64,000 bases of DNA, from positions 434,001 to 498,000 of the forward strand of contig CP133960.1 in the NCBI GenBank assembly GCA_036251875.1, in the 5' to 3' direction. The translations under genes and the position numbers were made by a program. The stretch is from Orbaceae bacterium lpD02. GTDB lineage: Bacteria > Pseudomonadota > Gammaproteobacteria > Enterobacterales > Orbaceae. Below the pieces are notes generated by a model. It had not been told where the DNA came from. It did not search any database and saw nothing but the letters and a program-made list of their open reading frames with translations. Positions 61,570 to 64,000 of the stretch are shown here, one piece after another; position 1 is the stretch's first letter; every line of letters begins with the position of its first letter.

Positions 61570-62631
61570 ATGAAAAACGCAATTATTCCTTTTTATGATC
61601 CATTATTAAGTTATGAAGATAATTACCAGCAGGGGCCTTTTGGTGATTTTGCTCGTCAGCCTAAGCATATCATTGAGATGGCAAAACCTACACATTTTTT
61701 AAATTTAGCGGTAAATTTACCATTTGGTATTCCCGCAGGTCCTTTACTGAATGCAAAGTATGTCAAAGCGGCTTTAGCATATGGCTTTGATTTATGCGTT
61801 TACAAAACAGTGCGCACCAAAGCACATAAAAGTCATCCATTACCGAACGTATTATCAATCCACCCTAAAGGACAATTATCTCATCAAGTTGATACCGTGC
61901 TTGCTGATCGTAATTACCCATCGCCTATTTCAATTACTAACTCATTTGGTGTACCATCATTTGACCCTGAAATTTGGCAAGAAGATTTAGCCGAAGCGGT
62001 GACGGCAGCTAAAAAGGGCCAATATATTATTGGTAGTTTTCAAGGGACAATCGGCAATCAAGCAACGATAGAGAAGGATTATGCTTTAGCTGCCCGTTTG
62101 GTCGCCCAAACCAACGCGCCTATTCTTGAAGCTAATTTAAGTTGCCCTAATGAAGGTGTACACAAATTGCTCTGCTTTGACTTTGATAAAGTTGAACGAA
62201 TTGCCAAAGAGATTAAACATGCCGTGCCCGATAAGCCATTATTTTTAAAGTTAGCCTATTTTGCTAACGATGATGATGTAATGCCATTACTCAAAAAATT
62301 ACAGGGTACAGTTGATGGATTTAGTACTATTAATACGCTGTCAGCAAGACCTATTAATGAAGTGGGGCATCCTGCACTTGGTGATGATCGGCCAGTCGGC
62401 GGTGTATGCGGTGATGCTATTCGTTGGGCAGGGCTCGAGATGGTCAAACGCTTGGTACGATTGCGTAATGAACTTGCAAGTAATTTTGCCATTATCGGTG
62501 TTGGTGGGGTTAGCTCGGCTTTACACTATCAACAATATATTGATGCAGGTGCTAATGCGGTAATGAGTGCAACAGGCGCGATGTGGAATGCCAATTTAGC
62601 TTTTGATATTAAAAATAGCCTTACCAAGTAA
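61570..62631 (+). CDS. Dihydroorotate dehydrogenase-like FMN enzyme
   Basis: A 353-aa FMN-binding TIM barrel of the DHOD/dihydropyrimidine dehydrogenase group. It has PFGIPAGPLLNAKYV near the start, SITNSFGVPS, EANLSCPNEG at the substrate site and IIGVGGVSSALHYQQYIDAGA with ATGAMWN at the phosphate site. It probably reduces or oxidises a pyrimidine-like ring. It does not look like the housekeeping PyrD of gammaproteobacteria, which is membrane-associated. It follows the amidohydrolase by 33 bases, so the two likely act on one substrate. Confidence 0.75.
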   Translation: MKNAIIPFYDPLLSYEDNYQQGPFGDFARQPKHIIEMAKPTHFLNLAVNLPFGIPAGPLLNAKYVKAALAYGFDLCVYKTVRTKAHKSHPLPNVLSIHPKGQLSHQVDTVLADRNYPSPISITNSFGVPSFDPEIWQEDLAEAVTAAKKGQYIIGSFQGTIGNQATIEKDYALAARLVAQTNAPILEANLSCPNEGVHKLLCFDFDKVERIAKEIKHAVPDKPLFLKLAYFANDDDVMPLLKKLQGTVDGFSTINTLSARPINEVGHPALGDDRPVGGVCGDAIRWAGLEMVKRLVRLRNELASNFAIIGVGGVSSALHYQQYIDAGANAVMSATGAMWNANLAFDIKNSLTK

Positions 62632-62677
62632 CCGTATCAATTATTTTAACTATCTACCCAATCGACAGGAGATAAAT

Positions 62678-62968
62678 ATGAGTAAGTTAAATATTGTCGC
62701 AATTTTGACGATTAAACCAGAATTTAGTCGCGACTTTCAAATTGAGTTTAAAAAAGTCGTGGCAGCAAGCCGTAAAGAACCAGGTTGCATTCAATATGAT
62801 CTTAATCAAGACACAAAAGACTCTCATACTTATATATTCACTGAATCGTGGCAATCAGCACAAGCGATTGATGAACACAACACTACCTCACATTACAAAA
62901 AATTTGCCGAATTTGCTGATGGTAAAGTAGCAAAAAAAATAGTTCATATTATGAAACAGGTTATTTAA
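62678..62968 (+). CDS. Antibiotic-biosynthesis-monooxygenase-domain protein (YgiN-like)
   Basis: A 96-aa single ABM domain: LNIVAILTIKPEF, EPGCIQYDLNQDTKD, FTESWQSAQAIDEHNTTSHY. Proteins of this fold include small quinol monooxygenases such as YgiN; many have no assigned reaction. ATG 62678 has ACAGGAG at proper spacing; an earlier in-frame start at 62603 lies inside the preceding gene and is not used. It is the third gene of the amidohydrolase operon (46 bases after the DHOD-like gene). Confidence 0.8.
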   Translation: MSKLNIVAILTIKPEFSRDFQIEFKKVVAASRKEPGCIQYDLNQDTKDSHTYIFTESWQSAQAIDEHNTTSHYKKFAEFADGKVAKKIVHIMKQVI

Positions 62969-63190
62969 TTGATTAGCGACAATTCTCACTTCTTTACATA
63001 TATAACTGCTATTCCAAAAATTAAGCCGTGTAGGCTCATTCTATTTTTATAAATCAAAATTAACACTAAAACCATAAATATATGGTTTTTTTGTTTTTTT
63101 ACGCATTTAAAAATAATTAAGTATTGAATTTTATTGTTTTATTTACTATATTGAGCGGTTTGATATTTTAGTAACGGTAAAAGTATAAAA
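62969..63190. other. Intergenic region before the inverse autotransporter
   Basis: There is no gene. An AAAACCATAAATATATGGTTTTTTTG hairpin-type terminator lies near 63068-63095 (ACCATA / TATGGT followed by a T-run). It would end the amidohydrolase operon. Confidence 0.6.
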
Positions 63191-64000
63191 ATGCGAGTTA
63201 TAACCAAGATTGTATTAGCCATACAAATCCTATTTCCCTTATTTGTTAGTGCGAGCTCTGTCTCGTCTGCCATCGAGTTGGATGCAGAGGCCACCAAAAA
63301 TCATGCCGCACTGTCAAAGGTTAAAAGTCGTTTACCCGAATTAGCGAGCGGGTCAAAATTTGATAGCCATTTTTCAAGTGAAGACCAGTTTGCCTCGGCT
63401 CTATCGCAAACCGGTCAGATTATGTCGGGTGATAATCGTCATGATACCGCTAAGAATTGGCTAGAAAACTCAGCGTATGGCTATTTAAGCGGTCAAATGC
63501 AAAGCTGGCTTAATCAATATGGTAATAGTCGTATTCAAATTGATAACAGGGCCTTTAGTGCTGAACTGTTATTGCCGTTATTTGAAAATAGTCGTCATTT
63601 AATTTTTTCTCAATCTCGACTCAGTCGAGAGGATGAAAATAGAAAAACGCTAAACGTCGGATTAGGCTATCGACACTTTGCTGATGAGTGGATGTGGGGA
63701 TTCAATAGTTTTTATGACCGAGATTTAAATAACAATAATGCGCGATGGGGAGCGGGTTTAGAGCTTGGCGCTAATTATGTCAAACTTGCAACCAATGGTT
63801 ATTTTCGTTTAACGGATTGGCGTCAATCAAAATTAGCTAACTTTGCCAGCTATGATGAAAGGCCAGCCAATGGGTTTGATATAAGGGCGGAAGGGTTTTT
63901 ACCTATTTACCCTAATATCGGCGCCAATTTACAATATGAAAAATATTTTGGTGAAAATATTAACCTTAAGAGGTCAAACTCACTAAGTAACCTAAAAGAT
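63191..64000 (+). CDS. Inverse autotransporter (invasin/intimin-like), N-terminal part
   Basis: An open frame from ATG 63191 runs off the window end (270 codons visible). It begins with a signal peptide (MRVITKIVLAIQILFPLFVS) and then a linker with AKNWLENSAYGYLSGQMQSW. The inverse-autotransporter beta domain follows: LLLPLFENSRHLIFSQSRLS, TLNVGLGYRHF, WGFNSFYDRDL, RWGAGLELGANY and GYFRLTDWRQS. These strands form the 12-stranded barrel of intimin and invasin, which exports C-terminal adhesin repeats lying outside the window. No LysM domain is seen before the barrel. Likely role: adhesion to host or neighbouring cells. Confidence 0.9.
   Translation, partial: MRVITKIVLAIQILFPLFVSASSVSSAIELDAEATKNHAALSKVKSRLPELASGSKFDSHFSSEDQFASALSQTGQIMSGDNRHDTAKNWLENSAYGYLSGQMQSWLNQYGNSRIQIDNRAFSAELLLPLFENSRHLIFSQSRLSREDENRKTLNVGLGYRHFADEWMWGFNSFYDRDLNNNNARWGAGLELGANYVKLATNGYFRLTDWRQSKLANFASYDERPANGFDIRAEGFLPIYPNIGANLQYEKYFGENINLKRSNSLSNLKD

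Overview
The window is AT-rich (roughly 35-40% G+C by eye) gammaproteobacterial DNA. The housekeeping genes (glpG, yigZ, nfi, trmN, apt, argS, TPP-riboswitch-controlled thiBPQ, proC, a CspE-type cold-shock gene) and an inverse autotransporter fit an Orbaceae-like gut symbiont such as Gilliamella, Frischella or Orbus. That placement is inferred from gene content and style, not from a phylogenetic marker.

Layout. (1) 1-3855: an IS3-family element cut by the window edge abuts a 5'-truncated gene resembling the C-terminal part of a membrane-inserting T6SS effector. A convergent Sel1-repeat protein and an orphan 155-aa protein follow. (2) 4183-18160: the right end of an integrative and conjugative element (ICE) of the SPI-7/PAPI-1 type. 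It holds DUF3577, DUF3275, a DUF6094 methyltransferase-like protein, an SNF2-type helicase, a MobH relaxase (TraI) and a tyrosine recombinase split by a frameshift at U UUU UUU. It ends on tRNA-Lys(CTT), the likely attachment site. A cargo cassette between helicase and relaxase has a truncated C5-methyltransferase, a PAPS-reductase-like PP-loop protein and an intact C5-methyltransferase. Five ICE genes share one leader design: an upstream hairpin, an overlapping intrinsic terminator, and a terminator 3' arm that in four of them also pairs well with the downstream Shine-Dalgarno. (3) 18479-21272: a cold-shock gene whose terminator loop holds a complete 1427-bp IS3-family element, then glpG. (4) 21836-40609: an 18-kb gene for a five-module NRPS (C-A-PCP-E, three C-A-PCP, C-A-PCP-TE) plus its own Sfp-type PPTase. 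Together they should make a short peptide with a D-configured first residue and a C-terminal Ser, possibly N-acylated. (5) 40600-64000: ordinary chromosome. It holds yigZ, nfi and trmN; hydroxybutyrate dehydrogenase with a GntP permease; an arginine/dimethylarginine pair; apt and brnQ; a periplasmic cyclohexadienyl-dehydratase-like protein; argS; thiBPQ; proC; an outer-membrane barrel; an amino-acid permease; a three-gene amidohydrolase / DHOD-like / monooxygenase operon; and the start of an inverse autotransporter.

The most notable material is the repeated terminator/anti-SD leader in the ICE, the NRPS-PPTase locus, the frameshifted integrase, and the use of IS ends as transcription terminators.
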